DNA of 33,029 nt from NCBI RefSeq assembly GCF_001949145.1, contig NW_019091656.1, positions 113,251-146,279 on the forward strand, read 5' to 3'. Below the pieces are notes generated by a model, which worked only from the letters and a program-made list of their open reading frames with translations, was not told the DNA's origin and searched no databases. Source of the stretch: Acanthaster planci (lineage: Eukaryota > Echinodermata > Asteroidea > Valvatida > Acanthasteridae). Shown here piece by piece: positions 1-9,330 of this stretch (the first letter of the stretch is position 1; every line of letters begins with the position of its first letter). The position numbers were made by a program, and so were the translations under genes.

Positions 1-890
1 AGATGCCATTTTAAACACTTAACTACATGTAAGTTAGTCACCTTGGAGGAATGCTGTCATCTTGGTGGAGCACAAGGCAGTTTGGTTGGATGATTAATTT
101 GATTCATTTTTTAGAGAACTATCAAATGTTGATGGAAATCAGTTTTACAGTTGCTCTTAATGCAGCTATCAATTGTATGATGGACCTCTAGACCCCCGGG
201 GCTGAAGCGTCATGTTTACAAATGGTGGGTCAGCCGTGATGGTAGTGGTGGGGAAAGTATGATTTTGATGTGTCAGAGAAAGGCTGAGGTTGTGTAAAGG
301 GTGCGTCAATGTAGAGTCAAGGGACCGTCAAACAATACGTCCGATCTATATATGTGCAAACTCGATACTCTATACATGTCATACGGAGATCAAATGCTCC
401 AGGAAATCAACCAAAAATTCAGCACTATCTTAGGTTTTACGATAGGCCTACAATATTACTTTAAAAACTTACGATTTCGCACACTGTAGAGAATGAATGC
501 AAATGACCAAATCAAGCCCTACCTCCAAAACTTTGGGGCCTGACGTCCGTTACGCATCCACGAACCCCACAGAACAAAATTTGTTTGACACCCTCCGTTT
601 TCTCGGTTGTGTACCACAGTTTCGTGGATTCATGGTAGCTTACCAGTACATACTTTCAAGTTATTTATGAAGAAAAAATCCAGCCCACATTATGCTGTTT
701 GTCCAAAATCATGCAAGTAATTCCCGTTCTGTGTCTAGAATCACTTGGTTCATATGTGTTCTTGTGAAGACAAGCTGCGACCAAATGGTTGATTACGGCT
801 GCGATCGATACACAAGACATGGGAATTGGCTGCAGCAGCTTTCCGTATGTGTGTGTCATTTTTACCCATGACTGGACCGACTGCTTGAAA
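1..890. other. No gene seen
   Basis: The open frames here are short and carry no family motif, codon pattern or paired splice signals that I can support on either strand. I see no repeat of note. The sequence is ordinary AT-rich intergenic or intronic DNA. Confidence 0.5.
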
Positions 891-913
891 TGGCAGTTGG
901 CTGCGACATGATT

Positions 914-1059
914 CAATCACAGGGCTTTTCATTATTTATGCCGAGAGGTAGGAATGTCAAGCTAGACCTCAGTGCGACACGCTGCAATCACACGGACCAA
1001 TCACAGGGCTTTTCATTATTTGTGCCGAGAGGTAGGAATGTCAAGCTAGACCTCAGTGC
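914..1059. repeat. 84-bp-period direct duplication
   Basis: Two copies of about 62 bp (914-975 and 998-1059) differ at one visible base, an A/G in the ATTATTTRTGCCGAGAGG part. They are spaced 84 bp apart and separated by a short, related CAATCACA-containing spacer. The near identity points to a recent local duplication. Each copy carries CAATCACAGGG. The second reads CCAATCACA, which resembles a CCAAT-box core, but function is not shown. Confidence 0.85.
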
Positions 1060-1900
1060 ATGCACGACCGGTAGAGTCCCGATCTCGCGCAAACCTTGGC
1101 CCCACTCTACCGTTGACACGAGGGACATGACACCCGGAGACCAGAAGTTGGTAGACTCCCTACATGCACCAGATCATACTCTGACTCAGATCAGAGCAAC
1201 GGCTTTGTCTATGGTTGTCTCGCCCCCGTGTATTCCCAATTGACAGAGTATAGAGGGACANGTTCTTCATCTTAATAACATACATACATGTTCATGTATC
1301 ATGAAATTATGTTCTTTTCAGATTGTGACTGATTCACGGACAACAGGCTGGATTATTCCCTTGAGAAAAACTCAAACACTAATGAACAGTTTACCGACAA
1401 AAATGTGAATGTTTGCTAATTACACTTCCCAAAACGTTGACTTTGACTTATTCTTTTCCCATTCAGATTCTTGGTGGAAGAACCTAAGAGCATTGAGCGA
1501 AATTCCAAAGATGTGTTCAAATCAGCAGGTTATTTTTTCACCCTTATCCACTGAACATGAAATCCTTGCTTTCCAGTCACAAACAATACACGCACTGTTC
1601 CATAACGGCAAGTAACATTTGACTTTCTAGATGAAATACACGTATATTTACCGCCAGGTCAGACAGTTGAACTATACGTACATTGTACATTTTAACCTCC
1701 AACGATAGTTTGACAGCAATTGAACTTCACTTGTCACAAAAAGTAAAAAGTTACTGTTTCTTTTGGATATGAATTTATAAACAGTACATGAAGGAGCGTG
1801 TCCCCAAAAACCTCAAGAAAAGCTGCTTTCTGGAAGCCTTCTAATAGTCAAGGCGAATGTGGCGAAAATGAGGAGGCCCATGTGTCGAAAACAATCATGA
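1060..1900. other. No gene seen; contains one ambiguous base
   Basis: I see no supported coding region. Position 1261 is an N, which shows that this is draft assembly sequence. Short open frames, such as the one near 1409-1615, lack recognisable motifs. Confidence 0.45.
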
Positions 1901-1902
1901 AC

Positions 1903-2002
1903 GAGTGCAGCTTACACAATGCTCCAAGACGGTGAGCCGTTTGTGGCAGCAAAGCAGTTCCCTCACGCTGGTCTCTCTTTTAGCGTTATGTAAGCTGCAC
2001 GC
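1903..2002. repeat. 20-bp inverted repeat around a 60-bp centre
   Basis: The arm at 1903-1922 (core TGCAGCTTACA) is answered by its reverse complement at 1983-2002 (core TGTAAGCTGCA), with about 17 of 20 positions pairing. The 60-bp centre includes GTGAGCCG. This could be the termini of a tiny MITE or a hairpin in a transcript. No target-site duplication was found to decide. Confidence 0.5.
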
Positions 2003-2544
2003 GCACGCATAGACGACCCTTCTCGCTACAAATGCCTTCACTTGGCCAAAGGCTGGCTTTGTGGTTGAATTAGGTTTTCTTAGCGATAAGGTGGGAAAAT
2101 AGTATCTTAACATTATCCCTTTTTTCTGGTTTTCAAATGCACACATTTTTGATAGACTGTGAAGTGCTTATTGCGTGCAAATTAAATCCAAGAGAAAAGT
2201 ACTGAGATTGGTGAAAATGAAGGCTAATTGTTTCAAAATTGTCAATTTCTGCTAGGAAAGTCATTTGAACATAAAAAGTTCTAGCTCAAACATTAAAAGA
2301 AGTAATCTGAGTAATAAATCAATACATTGGCACCGATAGGAAAACCATCTCCAGACAAGTAGCTTGCATTTGTGTATAAATAAAAGTTAGAGAAATAAGA
2401 CCACCAATGTACTTTTGTATTGCAATTCCTGAGGGGCCTTGTCTCTGCAGAATTGTGCTGTCTCATCCCTACTTCTTCAAAAATGGCTCACTCCTTTCAA
2501 TACGGGAGAACGGTATTTTTAACCTGAAAGAATTCAAAATTTTG

Positions 2545-3215
2545 AAGATCTGAAAAGTGTCTCTGCTACTAATTACCCTGACTGAATTGTTCTGTCGCTT
2601 TTGTCATTGTACACATACATGTACATCACATGTGTATGAAACAATCACAAATTGGTTGTTATTAAACACTGTAGTTCAACAAAGGACTTGGAATAAAAAT
2701 AAATAGATTACCGGTATGTTTTGAACTAGGCACTTCTGGCATATGGCAAGGGATAGTGTGAAATAATATTGACTTTATTGCATATTGCATAAAACACTGC
2801 CATGTACATGTACATGTATTTCTTAATAAACTACATGTACCTAGGCGTAAAATTTACAACCAATAAATGTTTTTTCCTGACATGCATTTTCAAAAAGTAA
2901 CATGTACACATCGTAAAATGCCAACACATTTCTTGCCAAGATCTGAAATATCTCAGATGTAATTAACCTGACAAAATTGTTCTGCCAGAGCTTTGCTCAT
3001 TTTACGAGTACATCACACATGCATGAAAAAAAAAACTGGTCCTTCTTTAACACAATGAGTTCGGCAAAGGACTTGGAATAAAAATGAATAGATTGTGTTT
3101 GGCAACTATGCACTTGTTGTGGCATATGGCAAGGGATAGTGCAAACTAATAATTTACACATGCAATGATTGCCATAAACTATTGCCATGTACTTTTAAAA
3201 ACCAATGAATGTTTC
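2545..3215. repeat. Diverged tandem duplication, about 385-bp offset
   Basis: The stretch 2545-2880 is repeated at about 2938-3215. Matching landmarks are AAGATCTGAAA (2545 and 2938), AAAGGACTTGGAATAAAAAT (2681 and 3066), GGCATATGGCAAGGGATAGTG (2738 and 3121) and the CCAATRAATGTTT tail. Offsets run from 393 to 383 bp, so the copies have gained indels. The sequence is AT-rich and non-coding. It is probably two copies of an old dispersed repeat or a segmental duplication. Confidence 0.8.
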
Positions 3216-3740
3216 AACTAATGACCAAAAATAAGGTACATGTATCTACAAGTACATTTGAACAAACACAAGTACCGAAACAAACCACAAACGTAAGCGC
3301 ATATAATGCAAGAAACTGCTTGCTTAAAGCACCATCAATAAATTGAGTGACAAGCCCGTTAAAATAAACAGCTCAACATGAACCTTGCACAAACATATGT
3401 GCAACTGTACATGTACACATGTGTAAATATCCATTTAAACATGCACATTTGGTGCATGTGCTTTGTTTGTATGCACTTGTCGGTAGTGCTAACACATACA
3501 TTTACACAAAGCTTATGTGCAAAATGGGCATGGTTATATGCATATTTTCACATGTGCACACTTGTATATAAATGATTCAAGAACTATACATGACTCAAAA
3601 ACTGTAAAAAAAAAATCTATTTCATTTCAATCCAGGATGGTCAGGTCCAAAAGCATACATGTAATTTAAATGGATTGACCCAAATGCCACGGAGTGCCAG
3701 AGGTCATTTTAGTTTTGAATTATTTTGTCTACTTGTACAT
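3216..3740. other. AT-rich, ACATGT/TGCATG-rich stretch, no gene
   Basis: This stretch is dense in alternating ACATGT, TGCACA and CATATG words, for example around 3405-3560, without a fixed period. No coding motif is visible on either strand. Confidence 0.45.
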
Positions 3741-3759
3741 GCACGGGACACTACTGTCA

Positions 3760-4066
3760 ATTACCTTACCTACTGTACACATTGGGCAAAGCCATTTCCC
3801 CTTTGGAATTCACTGCAAATTTACACAACCAAAATGGAACCACCTAATTTGACACTGCTTGTTGTCGCACAGGACCATCTGCCCATAGATTTCTTCCTTG
3901 CAAATGCAGAATACATCTTGTTCAAGATCAGGTACGGGTGCCTCTGAGCAATTTGGACAATACCAGGACCCCTTCGGCTTCGGAATGATGTTGACATATT
4001 GAAAATGGAACCATTGCTGCTTGCATGCTACGTTATCACGGAGTACCATCTTTCCGAATTTACCAC
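3760..4066 (-). pseudogene. Tandem ING-type PHD fingers, decayed
   Basis: Read on the minus strand from a consensus-like acceptor (TTATTTGCAG) near 4066. The first finger starts inside its motif. It keeps WFHF and WYCPNC, but the third zinc ligand is Arg (RDN where ING-type fingers have CDN) and the Cys after WFHF is Tyr (WFHFQYV). The second finger is much better: CICKEE, CDNKQC and WFHFGCV are intact. A TGA (3810-3812) then interrupts it, and the same frame continues IPKGKWLCPMC, which supplies the last two Cys. The frame then meets a plausible donor (GTAAGG). PHD fingers of this type read methylated histone H3 tails. Here the module is broken in both copies. It lies downstream, on the same strand, of the BEN, MULE and OTU pieces and may belong to the same element. 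Confidence 0.8.
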
Positions 4067-4311
4067 TGCAAATAAAATGAATAGTTTAGGTTCAGTCACA
4101 TGCACGTGTGATATAAGTCTCTGAATTTTGATGGCGTTTTCGTTTACTTTTTCTCTGTTGCCTTAAGAGAGCTCAACCACATGAAGTGTGGCTAGTTCCA
4201 GAAGTCAGCATCTATACATGTACATGTTGATTTAGTCATCAGCAGTTGGTGGTGATGGATGTATCATACGATTTCTTACAGCCCTTCATGTGCCTTGGTT
4301 GTGCTTGTCTA

Positions 4312-5052
4312 TACCACGGATACACTCTTTCCATGATAGAACTTCCATATCACTTCTTTTAGCGCATTTATTCTTGCACTATCCTTTTTTGCCTGTCCCC
4401 TCATCCCTCTGCAGTTTGAAGAAAGTCTCTCTTCATCTAGAAAGAGGAGGCTTGGTGAGTCTTCTTGCAATTTCCCAGTAGTTGGGCACAAGGACAGCCA
4501 TTTGTTCTACTTCTTTAGCACCAACTCTGTAGTTCCCATTGGTCCAGACTTCTCCTCGAGACAGTCCATCACTTCAACCACGGACTTACTTTTACCCTGC
4601 GATCTGTTCACGACCAGGAGCATCTGAACCTTTTTCTTGAGGTCCTGGATTCTCTGATTCATGCCATCCTGACATAATGCACATGTCGTGGTGCATGTGC
4701 AGAGGCATTGGGCGGAGTCACTGGAAACGGAGCTGTCAGTATCTGGTCTTGGGGTAGTGTCAGACCATGCTGAGTTTATTCTTGGGAGTCCTGTTCTTCT
4801 TTGGGAAAAGCAGCCTCTACTACCAGATGGTACTGATTGATGGTGAACAACAGGTATCGAAGGTGTCCTCAGTGATGGTGTTGATGCAAATGATCAAGGT
4901 AGTGGCAAATGTGATCTTTGTTGGGGAGGTTTTGACCTTGGAGGTGGTGGCCTTATTGATAGCACTGGTGGTCTTGGGCATGGCGGCAGTGATGGCTGCT
5001 GCAGTCTTGGTGATTGAGACAACTGTATTTCAAAGTTCATTTTTCAGATTTT
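4312..5052 (-). pseudogene. BEN-like domain with Pro-rich and coiled-coil N-part, decayed
   Basis: Minus-strand reading from about 5042 gives a Pro/Arg/Ser-rich segment (CPRPPVLSIRPPPP), interrupted by one in-frame TGA. A Cys cluster (CLCTCTTTCALC) and a short heptad-like stretch (MNQRIQDLKKKVQMLLV) follow. The frame then shifts to a BEN-like domain: VLVPNYWEIARRL, then in another frame DEERLSSNCRGMRG and ARINALKEVIWKF, ending near 4312. BEN domains bind DNA or chromatin proteins, usually as (R)xLFxxEEL...SNxxG...LxAIxxxV. At least two frameshifts and one stop make a working product unlikely. The BEN assignment is by motif pattern only. The second BEN-like copy at 19.1 kb has the same layout, which supports it. 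Confidence 0.5.
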
Positions 5053-5439
5053 ACCAGTGGTGCACACCACCTTTAAACATCTCCTCTGTTCCTTTCCCCT
5101 GAAGAGGAGTGAGGTTGACAGTTTTCTTCTTCAAACATAACAGCAATTCTGTCCTCCAGAGTTGCACTCCGTCCTTCTCTCACTCTGGAGGTCTGTCACT
5201 TTCTCATGGAGTTGCTGCCATGACAATGAGTTGTTTGTCAGAGAGGACTCCTTTCAGTATGCTGACTTAGCATACATCCTCTGTCAGAGACAAACACATT
5301 TGGTTTATTCCATTTTCTTGTTTCCAATGTTTTCAGAGCTGCTTTGGATACCTTCTCTGACCAAGGATTCCAGTCCAATCTGAAAACTTTTCTGTCTACA
5401 CACAAAGTATTGTTTGAAAATGAATCATACGTGGAATTT

Positions 5440-5880
5440 TCAGTTAAGGTGTTTGTCACATTTGATTGATTTTACTTTCTTGAAAGCATCCTCAAAAGCA
5501 TTAATGCCTGCCCTGTCAACCATCATGTTAACATGGGTGGGGAGGCTTTGCTCTTTGCTGATTGTCCTTCTCAATGCCATAATTAAAATCCCATAACTAT
5601 CTCCACACAACTTGGAGAATGTGGAACCTGCAAGAAAGTATGGTTGCCTTTGGAAAGACTGAATGCAGTGTCTTGCTTGTAGAAAGAGCATCGTCAGTGA
5701 TGAACACTCTTGGAACCTGCTCACTTCTGCCTCCAAAACAGTCATCAGGAAGAATGGACTTCAACAGCTGCAAAGCTTTGGTGAGCATTTCCTTCTGTTC
5801 ACTTGATGTTATAGTATCAAACCACTAGGTTGGAGGCCACCAGCACAACTATGTGTCAGCAGTGAAAAGACCTTCCATGC
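5440..5880 (-). pseudogene. MULE (Mutator-like) transposase core fragment
   Basis: The open stretch 5817-5597 on the minus strand reads TSSEQKEMLTKALQLLKSIL, then PRVFITDDALSTSKTLHSVF and ATILSCRFHILQVVWR. This is the MULE pattern of a catalytic Asp in ITDD, an alanine/leucine helix, then CxFHxLQxxWRWL. Upstream a piece reading CAGGLQPSG sits one frame away and fits the preceding AGGLPLG segment, so there is a frameshift near 5815. At 5597-5599 a TAG replaces the Trp of WRWLWD, after which LWDFNYGIEKDNQ continues in frame. A further piece (AFEDAFKKVKSI, to about 5462) fits the following helix. The downstream SWIM finger expected in many MULEs was not recognised. This is an inactive transposase relic. 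Confidence 0.7.
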
Positions 5881-5899
5881 CGATCTACACCTGCCAAAA

Positions 5900-6630
5900 C
5901 GAATAGATTGAGATGTCCTGATTGTCTTACATGTGCTTGACAATCGTGTAGACTAAGAATCTGGTCTAGACACCAAGACCAGTCTAGACGACAAACTAAT
6001 AACTGTTACCTGAGTTTAAGTGTATTAAGCATTGTAGATCAGGTAACATTAGCAATTTGCAATGTTGGCAACTTGTGAAATTTACAACAGGTATTTTAGA
6101 AACTCTTCTAAGTATGTAAGTCGAGGTAGTTAAGCAGGACTTTTTCTAGTCACATTGTAAGGTATGATTTGGCATGTTCAATCAGTCTTTGAAAATGCAC
6201 CTTGAAAGGTGAGCTATGTGTTTTTAGAATGAGTTTATTTCGTGAAATATCTTTATTGCTCAAGTCACTTTATGGTCAGCACTTAACTGCCAGCACTTAT
6301 GTCGTCACTGAAATGTTGGGATGTACAAGCCAGGAAGGTGTTGTCTTCACTTTTTCTCTGTTTCAAATTTTGCTGGAAGTTTTTCACAGTTTTTCCTTAC
6401 AAAAGCAGTAGATGATGTTGAGCAGGTAATGATTGCACGCAATTCTATGATATCATTTATTCACATTCATAGCCATGTACTGATAACCTGTGACTGCCCC
6501 ACTAATTAACTCTGTCAAGGTCATTTGTAACCGATGTTTGAATGTTTTCTGGTCACATCCGCTTGATATGTTGTCACACATGGCCAAAAATGATAAGATG
6601 TAGGATTTCTGTTGGTTTAGTGTTTGATAA
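5900..6630. other. Between MULE and OTU pieces; no clear exon
   Basis: No motif-bearing open frame could be supported on either strand. The frames around 6202-6509 look random. If the cluster is one gene this would be intron or lost coding sequence. Confidence 0.4.
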
Positions 6631-6639
6631 GAGTGATGC

Positions 6640-6742
6640 TCAGCAGGCAATTGATATCTGAGGATTATATATTTTGACAACACTGCAGATAAAACTGACA
6701 ATCCATTAATTGAAATTTCAGAAGACATGAACAACAGCTGAA
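6640..6742 (-). pseudogene. OTU domain, later part
   Basis: After a pyrimidine-rich acceptor (TTTTGTTCAG, near 6743) the minus strand reads ISINGLSVLSAVLSKYIILR followed by YQLPAEHHSYQTLNQ. OTU domains of transposon proteins have at this point a helix-strand of the form W..(L)xALSxVLxxPIxxxYP, so this fits the segment after the catalytic-Cys helix. No matching GT donor was obvious at its end, and the His-containing final strand was not found. Confidence 0.5.
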
Positions 6743-6959
6743 CAAAATGTTTTTATGAACAGTCCGTGTGTTTAAAAATGCATGTAGAATGCACAATTTG
6801 TTTACAAAAAAGAGTTCATGGCAAACTGTCAAATCCTGCCGTAGTTTTTGAATCTTCTTTTTGGCAATTCAGTGTCTTCAGAATTTTGTGGCAGAGTCTT
6901 CATGTTGATCATAGTTGGTAGTGGAAGGTTTCAGGTATAGCATTTTGCCAATAAAGACA

Positions 6960-7150
6960 ATAGGTTACATGCATACCATGACAATGTAATGCTGCACATG
7001 ACACATGGCATGTATGGTAGCAGCCATACGAAGGAACTGGGTGACCTCTTCTGTTCCTTGATAAAGGAGACTCAGGGAATGGAACAGGCAGTCTCCATCC
7101 CCACTGCTTATAAGAGCAACAAAGCCTGATGGTGTCCTCTTCAGGTTTGT
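6960..7150 (-). pseudogene. OTU-family cysteine protease domain, catalytic Cys part
   Basis: The exon starts after CTGTTTACAG (about 7151). The minus strand reads SSGDGDCLFHSLSLLYQGTE followed by TQFLRMAATIHAM and CHVQHYI. GDGDCLFHSLS is the OTU signature, with Asp and the nucleophilic Cys in DGDC followed by FHSLS. OTU enzymes remove ubiquitin, and they also occur as accessory domains in Mutator-type and other transposon proteins. The later part of the fold lies about 220 bp downstream on the same strand, with an apparent intron between. The neighbouring MULE core suggests a transposon protein rather than a host deubiquitinase. Confidence 0.75.
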
Positions 7151-7201
7151 TCGTCTGTAAACAGAATGCACATACATGTATCAAGAAACAATTCACCACT
7201 T

Positions 7202-7380
7202 ATGGCAATAACCATGTTACCATCATAATTGGTAGGATTAATGTTAATCCCTGAGGATGTTCGCCTACCATTATGTAACATTAAATTTAATGACTGTGGA
7301 TGTACTAACTGAAACAATGCATAGTATTCATCATCGGAATTGAAGTAACAAACAATGAAATTAGCAACAACAAAACGCAT
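7202..7380 (-). CDS. Exon-like piece upstream of the OTU domain
   Basis: The open minus-strand frame contains QLVHPQSLNLMLHNGRRTSS and GININPTNYDG, which looks protein-like but matches no family I can name. It lies just before the OTU exon in transcription order and may encode the linker ahead of it. The outer limits are those of the open frame, not proven splice sites. Confidence 0.3.
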
Positions 7381-7512
7381 TTGAAATTAATTGAAATTGA
7401 AAGAGAATCTACTTGTCAAATACTAGCAAGATTCTAACCCATGGTTAAATTATAACAAATGGGTTACAACACAAGCAACTTTGCAAAAACAAACAGAAAT
7501 CACATGTTGTTA

Positions 7513-7680
7513 CCTACAGTCTGCATAATCAATCTTGCAGTTCAGTGGTAGTATCCCTGATTTGAATTGCTCTTGCCTCACGCTAGAATACCACTTAAAA
7601 AGTGGCACAGATTATCCAAGTCTTCCCATGATGTATACTCGCTGAGCTTTTGTAGAACAGCTCCATAATTACCTGTCTAT
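7513..7680 (-). CDS. Exon-like piece, unrecognised
   Basis: The minus strand reads GAVLQKLSEYTSWEDLDNLC then HFLSGIL in one frame. In a second frame it reads WYSSVRQEQFKSGILPLNCK and IDYADCR, ending at a donor-like GTAAC (about 7512). The two coding-like frames overlap at a point where an acceptor-like TTTTTAAG occurs, so this is either one frameshifted exon or alternative borders. It lies upstream of the OTU pieces on the same strand and could be the element's N-terminal region. Confidence 0.3.
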
Positions 7681-7924
7681 TATACCAATACATATACAAA
7701 CACATTAGTTACACTGTCTGACAGTATACATTGCAAATAACGAAAGCACACTATGGTTTGGATATGATGAATGCTTTAGCAATCCTGAAAGAATTTGTCC
7801 TTATTAGGAAGTAGTTCCTGCTGGTGAGCAAGGTATTGTGGCAGAGCTGTCTGGTTGTGTGGCACTGGCTGAGGCACCTGCTGATATGCCAGAGAAATCT
7901 GGCAATGTGCCCAAGTTCCTCTAC

Positions 7925-8116
7925 ATCGATCGATTGATCGATCGATCTCTTTTGATCGATGAAGAAAGAGTGATGAAAAAAGAGCGATGACGAAAGAGCA
8001 ATGAAAAAAGAACGATGATAAAGTAGCGATGACCAAAGAGGGATGGAGAGAGAGCGATGAAGGAACATCGATGGAGGAGGACCGATGAAGAAGGTCGATG
8101 ACATTACATCGATGCA
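7925..8116. repeat. CGATGA minisatellite with ATCGATCG palindrome
   Basis: About a dozen imperfect copies of a 14-16 bp unit (GCGATGAMRAAAGAG) run from 7960 to 8116. They begin at a cluster of overlapping ATCGATCG palindromes (7925-7965). The long open frames on the minus strand here are translations of this repeat and not genes. The mixture of period and palindromes may form slipped or hairpin structures. Confidence 0.85.
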
Positions 8117-8690
8117 AACTGTGCACAATTTTATATATGTGCGCATGCGTATACACACTGTTCCACCTCTGAGGGTTCAGTTGGTTATGTTGGTTGGAGT
8201 GGAGTTTTGCCACCACCATGTATTTTATTTGTTTCCAGATTGTCTCGTGCGCTTTGGTGGATAGGAAAAAAGCAAGGGAAATCAGTTTGTGTTTGCAAAG
8301 TTCAATGATTACTTGGTTGATTTTAAGACTATGCAGGATTATTCCAAGAAAATAAATTACAGTTTATTATAGGGAGGGGAATGACAATTGGTCATCAGCT
8401 GGCGAGGGCTACTTTTTTTTCTCTTACTGTTTGATTTCTATTTTGGCGTAAATGTAGAATTCCAAAGAAGTTGTATGTCTTTGTCGTACTTTCCATGCGT
8501 AATGTAACAAGAAGTTCATCCAAGCTGTAAGTAGAGATGTAGGGTAATAATTAGGTACAGTCACAGAGGTATAGTTCATATACATGTGCATGTAGATGTC
8601 TTGGTAGTAAGTCCTTTCACAGTTCTCGCCTGCAGTACATACTCCATCCACTTACTGTAGATCCTGGATATGATCCTTTCCATAATGGTG
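8117..8690. other. No gene seen
   Basis: Mixed AT-rich sequence with scattered ACATGTA words. The short open frames on both strands carry no motif. Confidence 0.4.
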
Positions 8691-9330
8691 GCGTTCCTCT
8701 GTACATGTACCTGTACCTGCAGCCCATGTACCCACAAAAGATTTTCTGAATCATCATGCCAAGGTAAAAAAATACATGAAGTTACTTTATATCGAGTCAT
8801 GGCAAACATTCAAACTACACCCAGAATTTGTTGAACATGTGTTTTGGAGATTCCATGATCCAACCTACATGTACTTGTATAAAAACACATTCGGTAATCC
8901 ATCGTGCCAAGGACAAAAATATATGAAGTTACGATGTATTGAGTTATGGCCAATATTCAAACTACAGCTAGAATCTTCTGACCATTTGTTTTTGAAGATT
9001 CCATTATTCAACCGATATGTTCTCATATAAAAACACATTCAGTAATTTATTATGCAAAGGTAAAAAATACATGAAGTTACACCTTTGCTATTCAGTGGGA
9101 ATCTTGAGTGTCCAGGACTATTTATGTTTATTGTGTTCTTTAATCAGTCTGTTCTTTTGCAAAGCAAACATTCCCTGTTTGGAAATCTGTCATTCACAGA
9201 GTATTGTTTTCACTACGTGCATGAAAAAGTCAAGGCTATTGATAAATTGGGCAAATATTGAAAAGACAACTGGAATCTCATGAGCATGTGTTTTTGAAGA
9301 TTCTATTTATCCAACCTATCATCCTTATAG
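8690..9330. repeat. 148-bp tandem repeat, about four copies
   Basis: The landmark GCCAAGG(T/A)AAAAATAYATGAAGTTAC starts at 8755, 8903 and 9051, giving an exact 148-bp period. TTTTTGAAGATTC and CCAACC recur in the same register. A fourth copy is recognisable only by its second half, near 9289-9320, so the copies have decayed by indels. The plus-strand open frames in this block are repeat translations. The last copy abuts the 3' coding end of the piggyBac relic, so the element lies next to, or inserted into, this satellite-like array. Confidence 0.85.

Larger units (their letters stand above)
3760..7680 (-). mobile_element. Candidate composite Mutator-like element (OTU, MULE, BEN, PHD)
   Basis: On one strand and in transcription order the region carries an exon-like piece at 7.6 kb, an OTU protease domain, a MULE transposase core, a Pro-rich/coiled-coil/BEN-like region and tandem PHD fingers. 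Mutator-like transposons are known to carry accessory protease domains such as OTU and ULP1, so OTU plus MULE in one unit is expected. Adding BEN and PHD is inference from strand and spacing. Every module has lesions, so this is an inactive relic. I did not find terminal inverted repeats or 9-bp target duplications, so the outer limits are only those of the coding pieces. It could instead be several nested elements. Confidence 0.4.

Noticed and set aside
4767-5102. Plus-strand Val/Leu-rich frame of 111 codons resembling a membrane protein
   Set aside because: It is the reverse of the Pro-rich minus-strand coding segment before the BEN-like domain. CCA/TGG strings give false hydrophobic stretches.
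7751-8219. Two long minus-strand open frames (135 and 147 codons) rich in SSLFFHxSF repeats
   Set aside because: They are translations of the CGATGA minisatellite, which has few stops in these frames. There is no domain and no splice context.
8776-9283. Plus-strand frames with KNTFxNxxCxGxKYMKL repeats
   Set aside because: The repetition follows the 148-bp DNA period, and the frames cross diverged copies with no start or splice consistency.
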